The notes under the pieces were generated by a model, which saw only the letters and a program-made list of their open reading frames with translations, was not told where the DNA came from and made no database searches. A DNA stretch of 64,000 nt from Microbacterium sp. MYb45 (GTDB taxonomy: Bacteria; Actinomycetota; Actinomycetes; Actinomycetales; Microbacteriaceae), in the NCBI RefSeq assembly GCF_002979655.1, contig NZ_PCPG01000008.1, positions 1 through 64,000 on the forward strand, given 5' to 3'. Below, piece by piece: positions 39,855 through 50,411 of the stretch. How positions within the stretch are numbered: position 1 is the stretch's first letter; every line of letters begins with the position of its first letter. Made by a program: the position numbers and the translations under genes.

Positions 39855-40262
39855 ATGATCCGAGAACTCGATGAACAGCAGTCCTACGACCTGTTGAGCA
39901 CCACCACGATCGGACGCATCGGCTTCGTCCATGACGGGCGGGTGCAGATCCACCCGGTGAACTTCGCGGTGTCGGGGCAGGAGCTGCTTCTGAGGACGTC
40001 GCCCGATGGCCTCCTGGCCGATCTGACGCAGGCGCCCGTCGACGTCGCGTTCGAGGTGGACTACCACGATCCGATCGGGAGCACGGCGTGGAACGTGCTG
40101 CTGCACGGCAGTCTCTCCCGTGCGTCGGAAGAAGAAGCCGCCGGCATCGCCGCTCGTGTGCACCCCTGGGCGGGTGAGGATCGGAGCCTCCCTCTGGTCC
40201 TGCACATCGACAGCATCTCCGGTCGCAACGTACGCCGAGAGCCGGCACACCCGAAGATCTGA
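39855..40262 (+). CDS. pyridoxamine 5'-phosphate oxidase-fold flavin/F420-binding protein
   Basis: A 135-aa split-barrel protein: LDEQQSYDLLSTTTIGRIGF and VQIHPVNFAVSGQELLLRTS match PNPOx-like FMN or F420-binding proteins. These are often small oxidoreductases or stress proteins; the substrate is unknown. Two in-frame ATGs are 6 bp apart; 39855 is chosen because AAGGA is then well spaced. A TAGCCT -10-like box lies upstream. Confidence 0.82.
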   Translation: MIRELDEQQSYDLLSTTTIGRIGFVHDGRVQIHPVNFAVSGQELLLRTSPDGLLADLTQAPVDVAFEVDYHDPIGSTAWNVLLHGSLSRASEEEAAGIAARVHPWAGEDRSLPLVLHIDSISGRNVRREPAHPKI

Positions 40263-40296
40263 GACACGGCGGCGGGGTCTGCCGTCGCGCGCGCTC

Positions 40297-41001
40297 TCAC
40301 GCCAACGCGAGCCCCGCGGCGAGCGCGAAGCCCAGGACGGTCGCGAGACCCGTCGACTCCTTGGCCTTGGACTGCGCCTCGGGAACCATCGAGTCGACGA
40401 GCATCACCAGAAGCGCCCCGGCTGCGAAGCCACTCGACGCGGAACGGAAGGCGTCACCCGTCACGCTCGCCAGCGCGAAGCCCGCGACGGTCGCCGCCGC
40501 ACAGATCACGGCCACCCCTGCCCACAGCAGCAGCACACGCGACTTCGCCATGCCCCCCTCGAGCAGGTCGGCGGCGGACCCGATCGACTCGGGCAGGTTC
40601 GAGACGAGGATGGCCACCACGAGCGCGATGCTCACCGGCTCCCCTGATGCCAGCCCGATGCCGAGCACGAGCTGCTCGGGGATGCCGTCGAGCAGCGCGC
40701 CCACGGCGAGCTGGCCACCGCCCGCCTGCGACTTGCTCTTCGCGGCACGGGCATCGAGGATGCGGTCGGCGATGTAATAGCTGATGGCACCGGCCGCGAC
40801 GCCGACCACCAGCGGGACCGGACCGGCGAGGTCGAGCCCCTCTTCCCAGAGCTCGAAGGCGATCGAGGCCATGAGGGCGCCGGCGCCGAACCCGAGGACG
40901 ATGCCGAGCCACCGCGGCGGCCACTTCCGGAGCAGAGCGAGCACCGCGCCGATGAACAGCGGCGCCGCCGCGATCACTCCCCACAGGACTGCTTCGCCCA
41001 T
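40297..41001 (-). CDS. ZIP family metal transporter
   Basis: A 234-aa membrane protein with about eight helices. It has the ZIP-type motif HDG-like region GALLDGIPEQLVLGIGLASG and the second metal helix SNLPESIGSAADLLEGG. Both lack His, and use Asp, Glu and Asn, as in some bacterial ZIP relatives. It probably moves zinc or another divalent metal. It converges with the PNPOx-fold gene. Confidence 0.85.
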   Translation of the reverse strand: MGEAVLWGVIAAAPLFIGAVLALLRKWPPRWLGIVLGFGAGALMASIAFELWEEGLDLAGPVPLVVGVAAGAISYYIADRILDARAAKSKSQAGGGQLAVGALLDGIPEQLVLGIGLASGEPVSIALVVAILVSNLPESIGSAADLLEGGMAKSRVLLLWAGVAVICAAATVAGFALASVTGDAFRSASSGFAAGALLVMLVDSMVPEAQSKAKESTGLATVLGFALAAGLALA

Positions 41002-41249
41002 GCCGCACCTCCGTGGGGCCTACTCTCCCACCACTGCGGCACTCTGCCTGCGCGACATCGGCGAAAGCGGAGACGTGTCGCTCGTCCATCGGCACGTCGC
41101 GCATCGGCTCCCCCGCACGCGCGCCTCGTTTCACCGCTAGCTCACACTCGACTACGCCATGAAGATGCCGTTCAGTCGGAGTAGTCGGCGTTCGGGGTGA
41201 CGAACGTCGCCGTAACCGATATGAAGCACCCGCATCACCTCGCGACGCG

Positions 41250-41267
41250 CCATTCGAATGGTATTCT
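41250..41267 (+). promoter_or_regulatory. vapBC promoter and probable autoregulatory operator
   Basis: A perfect 12-bp palindrome CCATTCGAATGG (41250-41261) directly abuts the -10 box TATTCT (41262-41267), and the vapB ATG follows 6 nt later. The layout suggests a leaderless mRNA and repression by the VapBC complex. Confidence 0.65.
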
Positions 41268-41273
41268 CATGGC

Positions 41274-41490
41274 ATGAAAGCAACCATGGACAAGGCAGGG
41301 CGAATCGTCATCCCCGCTGCGCTCCGCGAGCGCGTCGGATTGATCCCTGGTCCTATCGATCTCATCCTCGACGGCAACGGCATCCGCATCGAGATCGATG
41401 CCCCGGACAACCTCATCGAGAAGGACGGGCGTCTCGTCATCGCGTCGTCCGGCATGGCGATCACACCCGACGACATCCGCGAGTTGCGCC

Positions 41491-41507
<17 letters not shown>
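41274..41507 (+). CDS. vapB: AbrB/MazE-type antitoxin VapB
   Basis: A 77-aa protein with the SpoVT/AbrB swapped-hairpin DNA-binding core (MDKAGRIVIPAALRERVGLI) at residues 5-25 and an acidic toxin-binding C-terminus. It overlaps the PIN-domain gene downstream by 17 bp. It should neutralise the toxin and repress the operon through the palindrome at the promoter. Confidence 0.87.
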
Positions 41508-43396
<1,889 letters not shown>

Positions 43397-43406
43397 CGTC
43401 GTACTG

Positions 43407-43438
43407 CCGGCGCTGGCAGCCCGGGCTGCCGGCGCCGG
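43407..43438. terminator. bidirectional terminator between argG and the GntR gene
   Basis: A 32-bp near-perfect palindrome centred on GGCAGCCCGGGCTGCC, with one T-G pair in the 16-bp arms, between convergent stops at 43396 and 43452. Confidence 0.75.
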
Positions 43439-43451
43439 ACGGGTGCACCCG

Positions 43452-44147
43452 CTAGGCGGGTGAGTCGCCGGCGCTGCGCCGTTCGTCAGCGGCGTCGAGC
43501 TCCTCGGCGCGGTCGATGATGCCCGGCAGCACCTCGTCGAAGAGCGTCACGATGGCAGCACGGGTTTCGGCCGCGTCGCGCTGTCGGATGGCCTCACGGA
43601 TGGCGACGGTGGATCGCTCGACCGCCACCCAGTCGAACACGCCGCGCGCGTGCTGCGTGAAGCGACGGATCTGCGGGCCGAGGAACTCGATGACGGTCAC
43701 CCGAGTGGTGTTGCCCTCGATGCGCGCGAACCCGGTCACGATGGCGCGCAACGCTTTACCGAACTCGACGACATCGTGGTCCACGACCGCAGCGGACATG
43801 TCCTCGGTGAGATCGACGAGATAGGCGACGTCGTCGGCCTGGATCAGCGGCATCGCGTGGCGTACCGAACCGATCCAGATGTCACCGAAGAGCGCGATCG
43901 CGTCTCGGATGCGGTCCAGATCGAGGGGTGCCACACGCGTGTAGCGGTTACGCTGCATCTCGACGAGTCCCCCCTCGGCAAGTCGCGCCAGCGCGTGCCG
44001 CACCGGCGTCTTCGACGTCCCGAGATCCGCCGCCAGCTCGTAGTCGCGGATCCGCTCGCCCGGCCGAAGCTCACCGTCGACGATCGCGTCCCGCAGCCGG
44101 TGATAGACGTCGTCACTCACCGAACGCCGTTCCAGCGCACCATCCAT
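43452..44147 (-). CDS. GntR family regulator (FadR/FCD subfamily)
   Basis: A 231-aa regulator. The N-terminal winged helix has SDDVYHRLRDAIVDGELRPG and DLGTSKTPVRHALARLAEGG. The C-terminal all-helical FCD effector domain includes IEFLGPQIRRFTQHARGVFD. FCD-type GntR proteins bind small organic acids and control nearby genes; the divergent penicillin acylase gene is a candidate target. The start used is the ATG at 44147; a GTG six bases upstream has a better-spaced GGAGGG site. Confidence 0.83.
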   Translation of the reverse strand: MDGALERRSVSDDVYHRLRDAIVDGELRPGERIRDYELAADLGTSKTPVRHALARLAEGGLVEMQRNRYTRVAPLDLDRIRDAIALFGDIWIGSVRHAMPLIQADDVAYLVDLTEDMSAAVVDHDVVEFGKALRAIVTGFARIEGNTTRVTVIEFLGPQIRRFTQHARGVFDWVAVERSTVAIREAIRQRDAAETRAAIVTLFDEVLPGIIDRAEELDAADERRSAGDSPA

Positions 44148-44296
44148 GCCCACCAAATCACACCCTCCTTCGACCACAGTGGTTCCCCCACCACTCGTTG
44201 CGGCCGACATGGCGGCCCGGACGCAATCGCGCCGAGCCTCCGCATCGTCCCCGTTCTGCGCAGAGCGCAACGGGTAACATAACACATTCGTCTGAA

Positions 44297-44307
44297 TGGA
44301 TGATCCA
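44297..44307. promoter_or_regulatory. possible GntR operator
   Basis: TGGATGATCCA is a perfect odd-length palindrome in the gap between the divergent GntR and acylase genes, 15 bp before a TATGAT -10-like box for the acylase gene. Its size is like FadR-type sites. The assignment rests on position only. Confidence 0.35.
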
Positions 44308-44408
44308 CGAGCGCTCGGGCGGATATGATGCGAAGGCGCGACCCTGAAACGCGCACTGGGGCTCGGTGGGACTGAGTTCCACCTGTCTACCCGAAAGAGT
44401 TCTCGACG

Positions 44409-47072
44409 ATGATGACCGATTCGCAGGAGTCCGCCGTATCCACGCGCCCTTCACTGGGCGCCCGGATCGGACGGATCTCCTTCCTCGTTGTGGCCGGGAT
44501 CGTCGTGATCGCCGTTGCCGCCGCCTTCTTCGTGACCTGGACGATCCAGCGCTCCTTCCCGCAGACCTCGGGAACGGTCGAGCTCGACGGTCTGAAGGCC
44601 GAGGTCACGGTGCAGCGCGATGACCGCGGCATCCCGACGATCACGGCCGACTCGACCGACGATCTGTTCTATGCCGAAGGGTTCGTGCACGCGCAGGACC
44701 GTTTCTTCGAGATGGACTTCCGCCGCCACGTCACCGCAGGGCGCGTCGCCGAGATGTTCGGAGAGCCCCAGGCGGCGACCGACGCCTTTCTGCGCACACT
44801 CGGCTGGCGAACCGTCGCCGAAGCCGAGGTCGAGGCGATGGACGACACCACGCGCGGCTACTACGAGGCCTATGCCGACGGGGTCAACGCCTACCTCGCG
44901 ACACGGTCCGGCGCCGAGCTCTCGCTCGAATATGCCGTTCTCGGCATCCAGAACCCGGACTACGCTCCCGAGCCGTGGGAGCCCGCGGATTCGGTCGCCT
45001 GGCTCAAGGCGATGGCCTGGGATCTGCGCGGCAACATCGAGGATGAGACCGAGCGCTCGCTCCTGGCCGCCGAGCTGAAGGCCGGTGCGGACGAGGCGGG
45101 CGAGGCGGTCGACACCGGGGAAGTACTCGCGAAGCTCTACCCCGACTACCCGTTCGACGAGAACCCGGTGATCGTTCCGAAGATCTCGACGGTGCCCGCA
45201 CTCGAGACCGGTGCGGAACCCGCCGCGTACACGCCCTCCGAATCCGACGGCGAGATCCAGCAGGCGACCACCACGATCGAGTGGCAGGAGACCTCGAGTG
45301 TGATCGAGGCCGCGAGCGAGCTCGTCGGCGATGTCGGCGAGGGCATCGGATCGAACTCCTGGGTCGTCTCGGGGGATCTCACCGAGACCGGGATGCCGCT
45401 GCTCGCGAACGACCCGCACCTCGGTGCGTCGCTGCCATCGGTCTGGTACCAGGTGCAGCTGAAGTGCTCGACAGTGAACGACGCGTGCCCGTTCGACGTC
45501 GGCGGCTTCTCGTTCTCCGGGCTTCCCGGCATCGTGATCGGCCACAACCAGCACGTCGCCTGGGGGTTCACGAACCTCACCACCGACGTCACCGACCTCT
45601 ACGTGGAGCGGGTGGTCGGCGACGAGTACTGGCGCGACGGAGCACTGGTCCCGCTCGAGCAGAGCATCGAGACCATCAAGGTCGCCGGTGGCGAGGATAT
45701 CGAGCTGACGATCCGCTCCACCGTGCACGGGCCCATCATCTCGGGGCTCACGGACGACTTCACCGCGATCGCCGATGACCCGGAGCCGGCGCTCGCGGAA
45801 GGAACCGAGGCGCCCGCCGCTCCGCCCGTCGGGCAGGACGACGCCGAGTACGCCATCAGCCTGCGCTGGACGGCGCTCGACCCCGGCACGACCGCGACCG
45901 CGATCTTCGCCCTCTCCACCGCGCAGGACTTCGACGACTTCCGCTACGCCGCCTCCCTCTTCGACGTGCCGGCACAGAACCTCATCTACGCCGACACCGA
46001 GGGCAACATCGGCTACCAGACACCGGGGCGCCTCCCGATCCGCGGTGCCGGCGACGGATGGATGCCGCAGCCGGGTTGGGACAGCAGTTACGACTGGACG
46101 GGCTACATCCCGTTCGACGAGCTGCCCGTCTCGTACAACCCGACCTCGGGGTACATCGTCACCGCGAACAACGCGATCGTGACCGACGACTACGCCTTCT
46201 TCCTGTCCCGCGACTGGGACTACGGGTATCGCGCGGCGCGCATCGCCCACCTGATCGAACGACGCGCGGCCGCCGCTCCGCTGACCGCACAGGACATGCG
46301 TGACATCCAGATGGACGACGAGATGTGGATCGGCACGCAGCTGGCGACCGCCATGGCCGACGTCGACGTGAGCCGCGCGGACGTCCAGTCGGCCGTGGAC
46401 CTCCTGCTCCCGTGGGACGGCCAGAACACGGCCTCCTCCCCCGCCGCCGCCTACGCGAACGTGCTCTGGTCGAACCTCGTGCAGAACATCTTCGGCGAGC
46501 GCGAGCAGCCCCTGCCGATCGACGGACAGGGTCGCCTGTTCACGGTCGTCGCCGACATGCTCGACGACCCGACCGATCCGCTCTGGAGCAACCCGCAGAT
46601 CGACGTCGACGGGATGGAGGCAATGCTGGCGTTGTCCGCCGAAGAGGCCTATGACGAACTCGTCGCCCTGCAGGGAGACGTCCCGACCCGCTGGAACTGG
46701 GGCGACCTGCACGCGATCACCCTCACCAGCGACACGCTCGGCACCTCGGGGATCGCGCCCGTCGAGGCCCTCTTCAACCGCGGGCCGTACCCGGTGGGCG
46801 GCGGCGCATCGGTGGTCAACGCGACCGGGTGGGAGCTCGGCGTCTCATACGCCACCACGACGGTGCCGTCGATGCGCATGGTGATCGATCTCTCCGACTT
46901 CGATGCCTCGACCTGGAACCACCTCACCGGCGCGTCGGGTCATGCCTTCCACGAGCACTACACCGACCAGACCGCCGATTGGACGGTCGGGCTGCAGAAG
47001 CCGTGGGCGTACTCCGCGAAGGCGGTGGATGCGTCGGAGGTGGACACGCTGATCCTGTCGCCGACCGGCTGA
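44409..47072 (+). CDS. penicillin acylase family N-terminal nucleophile hydrolase
   Basis: An 887-aa membrane-anchored acylase. An N-terminal helix (ISFLVVAGIVVIAVAAAFFV, residues 23-42) precedes the alpha-subunit part with YAEGFVHAQDRFFEMDFRRH. The autocatalytic site is Gly314-Ser315 (GIGSNSWVVSG), with Ser315 becoming the N-terminal nucleophile of the beta chain. PGIVIGHNQHVAWGFTN is a family hallmark. Members cleave beta-lactam side chains, N-acyl homoserine lactones or other amides; the substrate cannot be told. A divergent GntR regulator may control it. Confidence 0.9.
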   Translation: MMTDSQESAVSTRPSLGARIGRISFLVVAGIVVIAVAAAFFVTWTIQRSFPQTSGTVELDGLKAEVTVQRDDRGIPTITADSTDDLFYAEGFVHAQDRFFEMDFRRHVTAGRVAEMFGEPQAATDAFLRTLGWRTVAEAEVEAMDDTTRGYYEAYADGVNAYLATRSGAELSLEYAVLGIQNPDYAPEPWEPADSVAWLKAMAWDLRGNIEDETERSLLAAELKAGADEAGEAVDTGEVLAKLYPDYPFDENPVIVPKISTVPALETGAEPAAYTPSESDGEIQQATTTIEWQETSSVIEAASELVGDVGEGIGSNSWVVSGDLTETGMPLLANDPHLGASLPSVWYQVQLKCSTVNDACPFDVGGFSFSGLPGIVIGHNQHVAWGFTNLTTDVTDLYVERVVGDEYWRDGALVPLEQSIETIKVAGGEDIELTIRSTVHGPIISGLTDDFTAIADDPEPALAEGTEAPAAPPVGQDDAEYAISLRWTALDPGTTATAIFALSTAQDFDDFRYAASLFDVPAQNLIYADTEGNIGYQTPGRLPIRGAGDGWMPQPGWDSSYDWTGYIPFDELPVSYNPTSGYIVTANNAIVTDDYAFFLSRDWDYGYRAARIAHLIERRAAAAPLTAQDMRDIQMDDEMWIGTQLATAMADVDVSRADVQSAVDLLLPWDGQNTASSPAAAYANVLWSNLVQNIFGEREQPLPIDGQGRLFTVVADMLDDPTDPLWSNPQIDVDGMEAMLALSAEEAYDELVALQGDVPTRWNWGDLHAITLTSDTLGTSGIAPVEALFNRGPYPVGGGASVVNATGWELGVSYATTTVPSMRMVIDLSDFDASTWNHLTGASGHAFHEHYTDQTADWTVGLQKPWAYSAKAVDASEVDTLILSPTG

Positions 47073-47129
47073 TCCGTGGGCTGCGCCGACCTGAAGGGAC
47101 GGTGCAGGTTGCTCCGCTACCGTGGGGAG

Positions 47130-47891
47130 GTGCCATCCAGTTACCTCGCCCCGAAGGGCACGACCGTCACGCTCCTCGAGTTCGAGCACGGCGGCGCCAC
47201 GCTCATCGCCGAGACGTTCGGCGAAGGCCCGCACACGTATCTCCTGCTGCACGGCATCGGGATGGGTCGGAGCGTCTACCTCGACGTCGTGCAGCGGCTC
47301 GAGGGTCGGGTGATCGCCCTGGACCTGCCGGGATTCGGCGAGGCGCCGGAGCCGACGCGCACCCTCACCATGGAACGCCACGCCGACCTGGTCGCCGCCT
47401 ACCTGCAGCAGGTGGATTCGGGCCCGGTCGTCGTGATCGGCCACTCGATGGGCAGCCAGATCGCCGCAGAGCTCGCCGCGCGGCATCCGTCGCTGGTGGA
47501 AGGCGTGGTGCTGGCGGGCCCCACGGTGAACAAGGCGGCGCGCAACATCGCGGCACAGGCCCGCTACCTCCTGACCGACCTCGTCGGCGAGCGGCCGTTG
47601 GTGATCTGGCGCGGCGCGCGGGAGTACCTCCGGGGCGGCCCGCACCTGATCCGCAAGATCCGTGCCACCGTCGTGCACGAGCCCGAGGACGCCTTCGTGC
47701 GCATCGAGTGCCCGGTGCTGGTGCTGCGCGGCGAGGACGACCCGCTCGCGCCGATGAGCTGGTGCCGCGAGATCCTCGACGCGATCCCCGGTGCCGCGCT
47801 CGAGGTCATCCCCGACCACGGACACGGCACACTCATCAGTGACTCCGAGCCCGCTGCCCGCCTGATCCACGAGTTCGCCGCCCGCCTCTGA
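47130..47891 (+). CDS. alpha/beta hydrolase
   Basis: A 253-aa hydrolase with oxyanion block LLLHGIGMGRSVY, nucleophile elbow IGHSMGSQ, an acidic residue in LRGEDDPLAP, and His in PDHGHGTL. The substrate is unknown; it follows the acylase by 57 bp. The GTG at 47130 is chosen because a TACCGT -10 box ends 6 nt before it (leaderless). In-frame GTG 47076 and TTG 47109 are alternatives. Two direct copies of TCTGACGGCCCGTC overlap and follow the stop codon. Confidence 0.8.
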   Translation: MPSSYLAPKGTTVTLLEFEHGGATLIAETFGEGPHTYLLLHGIGMGRSVYLDVVQRLEGRVIALDLPGFGEAPEPTRTLTMERHADLVAAYLQQVDSGPVVVIGHSMGSQIAAELAARHPSLVEGVVLAGPTVNKAARNIAAQARYLLTDLVGERPLVIWRGAREYLRGGPHLIRKIRATVVHEPEDAFVRIECPVLVLRGEDDPLAPMSWCREILDAIPGAALEVIPDHGHGTLISDSEPAARLIHEFAARL

Positions 47892-47945
47892 CGGCCCGTC
47901 TCTGACGGCCCGTCTCGCGGGGGTTCGTCGCGACCGGTGTTCACA

Positions 47946-48017
47946 ACTCCTCAAGAAAGCGCACCGACCTCGCTTTCGCCGTCATCTGGGCTCCCTTACA
48001 GCCAATCCTTGAGGAGT
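47946..48017. repeat. 72-nt inverted-repeat element, left copy
   Basis: It starts ACTCCTCAAG and ends CTTGAGGAGT, forming 10-bp complementary arms 72 nt end to end. The right arm touches the stop codon of the DUF559 gene. The same arrangement recurs at 49018-49089 on the other side of that gene. Confidence 0.75.
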
Positions 48018-48892
48018 CATGAACGAGTCGTGGGCCGAAAGCGCGGTCCCATTACCCGGATGACCTCGGCGACTGCCTGTCGGACGGTCGGATCGTTCCG
48101 CAGAATGTCGACCGCAAGGGGCCGGATCGTCACATACCCCTGCATCGCAGCTGCCATATCCCGCCGCCGATCATCGACCTGTTTGGCCCAACCCTCGTGG
48201 AACTCCTTGCTGTCGCACTCGATGATGAGCCACCCCTCGACCAGGAAGTCGACCCGGCCGACACCCTCGATCAGCACCTGGGTCTCAAACGCGACCCCGA
48301 GCGCTCGCAGAATGAGCCTCATGAAAGTCTCGGGCCCCGACCCCGCCGAGGCATCGATCAGCGCGAGCAACGGACGGAACCGGACAGGCAGTTGAGAGAA
48401 CATGAGGATCACTTCCTCCCGAGTCATCAATCCGTGGTGCAGCACGCTGTCGACGGTGGCGACAGATGCCCGCGGAGCCTGGCACCGGATGGCCTGCGCG
48501 ACGGCGTCCGCGAGGGGAGCGACATGGAGAGGGCTCGGTTGCCCCGACCACGACTGCCAGTGCAGGATGGTTCGCCTCGATCGAGGAGGACGAATTCGAG
48601 ACGACCCTGGAACGACGTGCACATGCAGTGCGTCGACGACATGCACGAATACACCGATCTGGCTCAGAAGCGAGATGCACGACAGGCGCCCGCCGATGCG
48701 GACCGCTTCCGCGATATCAGGATCGACGGGTTCGATTGCGTAACGGTCGCGGCGCAGCCGTCGGAGCTGGCCGGAGTCGATGGCTCGCGTGATTGCTCGT
48801 CCGGTCATTCGTCGGGCGAGGAGTTCCGCTCGGTCGAGAACGATGCTGCTGTACAGCGCGGCTGCGCGTTCGTTTACGGTCCATGGCCTCAT
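48017..48892 (-). CDS. DUF559 (Vsr/restriction-like nuclease fold) protein with AbiEi-like N-terminus
   Basis: A 291-aa protein. Residues about 20-60 resemble the AbiEi-type winged helix (MTGRAITRAIDSGQLRRLRR). The C-terminal region has the DUF559 core GRVDFLVEGWLIIECDSKEF and TIRPLAVDIL, with Asp and Glu-x-Asp in place of a D-E-x-K site. DUF559 is a Vsr-like nuclease fold of unknown role, frequent in actinobacteria. Base composition is lower in GC than its neighbours. The start is the ATG at 48892; longer frames lack support. It is flanked by the two inverted-repeat elements. Confidence 0.78.
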   Translation of the reverse strand: MRPWTVNERAAALYSSIVLDRAELLARRMTGRAITRAIDSGQLRRLRRDRYAIEPVDPDIAEAVRIGGRLSCISLLSQIGVFVHVVDALHVHVVPGSSRIRPPRSRRTILHWQSWSGQPSPLHVAPLADAVAQAIRCQAPRASVATVDSVLHHGLMTREEVILMFSQLPVRFRPLLALIDASAGSGPETFMRLILRALGVAFETQVLIEGVGRVDFLVEGWLIIECDSKEFHEGWAKQVDDRRRDMAAAMQGYVTIRPLAVDILRNDPTVRQAVAEVIRVMGPRFRPTTRS

Positions 48893-49017
48893 TCGAGCGA
48901 GTCTGGGTCCTGGAGAGGACAGCTGAGGGGCGAGGCTCACGAAAGGGAAGGTTCGTCCCGAATCTCGCCTTGGGTAGGAGCAGTGTCGACCCCGTTGGCA
49001 GCCATGCGGTGTGCGCA

Positions 49018-49089
49018 ACTCCTCAGAAATCTGGCTTCACGCCGGGATAATCCGCTTCGGTGGCAGAGTCGCGCGGATTCTTGAGGAGT
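49018..49089. repeat. 72-nt inverted-repeat element, right copy
   Basis: It starts ACTCCTCAGAA and ends TTCTTGAGGAGT, again 72 nt between outer arm ends, with the same outer flank GGTGT(g/t)C(g/a)CA on the left. Its reverse complement shares CGC-CGAC positions with the left copy just inside the arm. Confidence 0.75.
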
Positions 49090-49165
49090 GGTGCACCGAC
49101 CGTTCACGGCGGCAGCGCGGTCAGCCGGACGAGCTCAGCCGACAGAGCACACCCCGGCGGGTAGC

Positions 49166-49555
49166 TCAGCCGGCGGCGGGCGGGGTCTGCTTCGACTCGG
49201 CGAGCTCGTCCACGACGAGGCCGCGCTGTTCGATGGTGCCGTTGCGGTAGGCCTGTCGCCCGACCATGTGCGCAGACAGCGGCGCCGTCGCGAACTGCAT
49301 GAGCACGACGGGCGCGACGAGCACGAATCCCAGCAGGATGCCGCCGACCGACCGCTGCGACAGGGCAATCGCGATGCAGATCAGCAGCAGCCCGAGCACC
49401 TGGGGCTTGGTCGCCGCGTGCAGCCGGGACGGCACGTCGCGGAAGCGCAGCAGCCCGACCGCCGCCGACAGGCAGAGCAGCGCCCCGAGCAGGATCAGCA
49501 CGAGCACGGCCACGTCGATGACGGGGTCGGGGATCACGAGACCGAGGATGTTCAT
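49166..49555 (-). CDS. mnhG: Na+/H+ antiporter (Mrp) subunit G
   Basis: A 129-aa protein with three membrane helices and the MnhG/PhaG core AAVGLLRFRDVPSRLHAATK. It is the last gene of the Mrp operon and overlaps mnhF by four bases (ATGA). The complex exchanges Na+ for protons at the membrane. Confidence 0.93.
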   Translation of the reverse strand: MNILGLVIPDPVIDVAVLVLILLGALLCLSAAVGLLRFRDVPSRLHAATKPQVLGLLLICIAIALSQRSVGGILLGFVLVAPVVLMQFATAPLSAHMVGRQAYRNGTIEQRGLVVDELAESKQTPPAAG

Positions 49556-49821
49556 GAGGTCGTGTTGTCCCTTCTCGCGACGAACCGGGCGACGGAGATC
49601 GAGCCGAACACCCCGATCGCGGCGATGATGAGGAGCACGGGGATGTTGCGGGTGTGACCGTTGATGGCCATCTCCGCCCCGAGCACGCACATGACCTCGG
49701 TGAGGAGCACGTCGGAGGCGACGGCACGGTCGAGGATCGACGGTCCTCGAACGATGCGGACGAGGGTGAGGACGGCGGCGATGCCGAAGACCACCATGAT
49801 CAGCAGCAGCAGAATGTTCAT
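49552..49821 (-). CDS. mnhF: Na+/H+ antiporter (Mrp) subunit F
   Basis: An 89-aa small membrane protein with three helices and the MnhF signature VRGPSILDRAVASDVLLTEV. It overlaps both neighbours by four bases, which keeps subunit ratios coupled. Confidence 0.93.
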   Translation of the reverse strand: MNILLLLIMVVFGIAAVLTLVRIVRGPSILDRAVASDVLLTEVMCVLGAEMAINGHTRNIPVLLIIAAIGVFGSISVARFVARRDNTTS

Positions 49822-50411
49822 CGGGCACCGCCCTTCGTCGATCCGGTCAGGCCGGCGCGCTGGTCGGCCTTGAGGGCGCGGTACTGCGCGGGGTCGCCCA
49901 GCGCCCGGACGACCCGTCGCTCCCAGCGGAGCACTCCGGCGCGCTGCTTCTCGACGTCGGCGCGGTTCCTGACCCCGATCACATGCAGGTACAGGATGCG
50001 ACGGTCGCGGTCGGTCTCGACCACCAGCGAACCGGGGACGAGCGACGACACGACGGCGACGTGCGTCATGACCAGGTCGTCGGCGTAGCGCAGCGGCACC
50101 GCGATGATCGCGGTGCCCGGCTGGCGGCGGAAGTCGAACACCTGCAGAGTCACCGAGATGGCTCCGCTGAGCACCGCGAACAGGAACTGCACCACGAACA
50201 GCGCGGCGTAGGCGACATTGATCCGACCCGAGAGCTCGACCGTCGGCAGCCGGAACACGCGGGTCACGAAGATCGCGACGACGAGTCCGGACAGGAAAGA
50301 CAGCACGGTGAACTGCGCCCACAGCAGCATCCACAGCACGACGAGCCAGGCCAGGAAGGGCAGCTGGACCCGGATGTCGCGCCAGAGGTGACGCTTGGTC
50401 TGTCGTCTCAT
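49818..50411 (-). CDS. mnhE: Na+/H+ antiporter (Mrp) subunit E
   Basis: A 197-aa protein with two to three N-terminal membrane helices and the MnhE block DDLVMTHVAVVSSLVPGSLV followed by ILYLHVIGV. A basic C-terminal tail of about 40 residues extends past the usual end. It overlaps mnhD and mnhF by four bases each. Confidence 0.92.
   Translation of the reverse strand: MRRQTKRHLWRDIRVQLPFLAWLVVLWMLLWAQFTVLSFLSGLVVAIFVTRVFRLPTVELSGRINVAYAALFVVQFLFAVLSGAISVTLQVFDFRRQPGTAIIAVPLRYADDLVMTHVAVVSSLVPGSLVVETDRDRRILYLHVIGVRNRADVEKQRAGVLRWERRVVRALGDPAQYRALKADQRAGLTGSTKGGAR

Noticed and set aside
47878..47920. Direct repeat TCTGACGGCCCGTC as an attachment site
   Set aside because: It is a 14-nt tandem duplication at the end of one gene with no integrase or second distant copy.
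48017..48892. Transposase or intact AbiE toxin-antitoxin system at the DUF559 gene
   Set aside because: There is no DDE, HUH or serine-recombinase motif and no AbiEii nucleotidyltransferase partner; only an AbiEi-like helix-turn-helix and a DUF559 core are visible.
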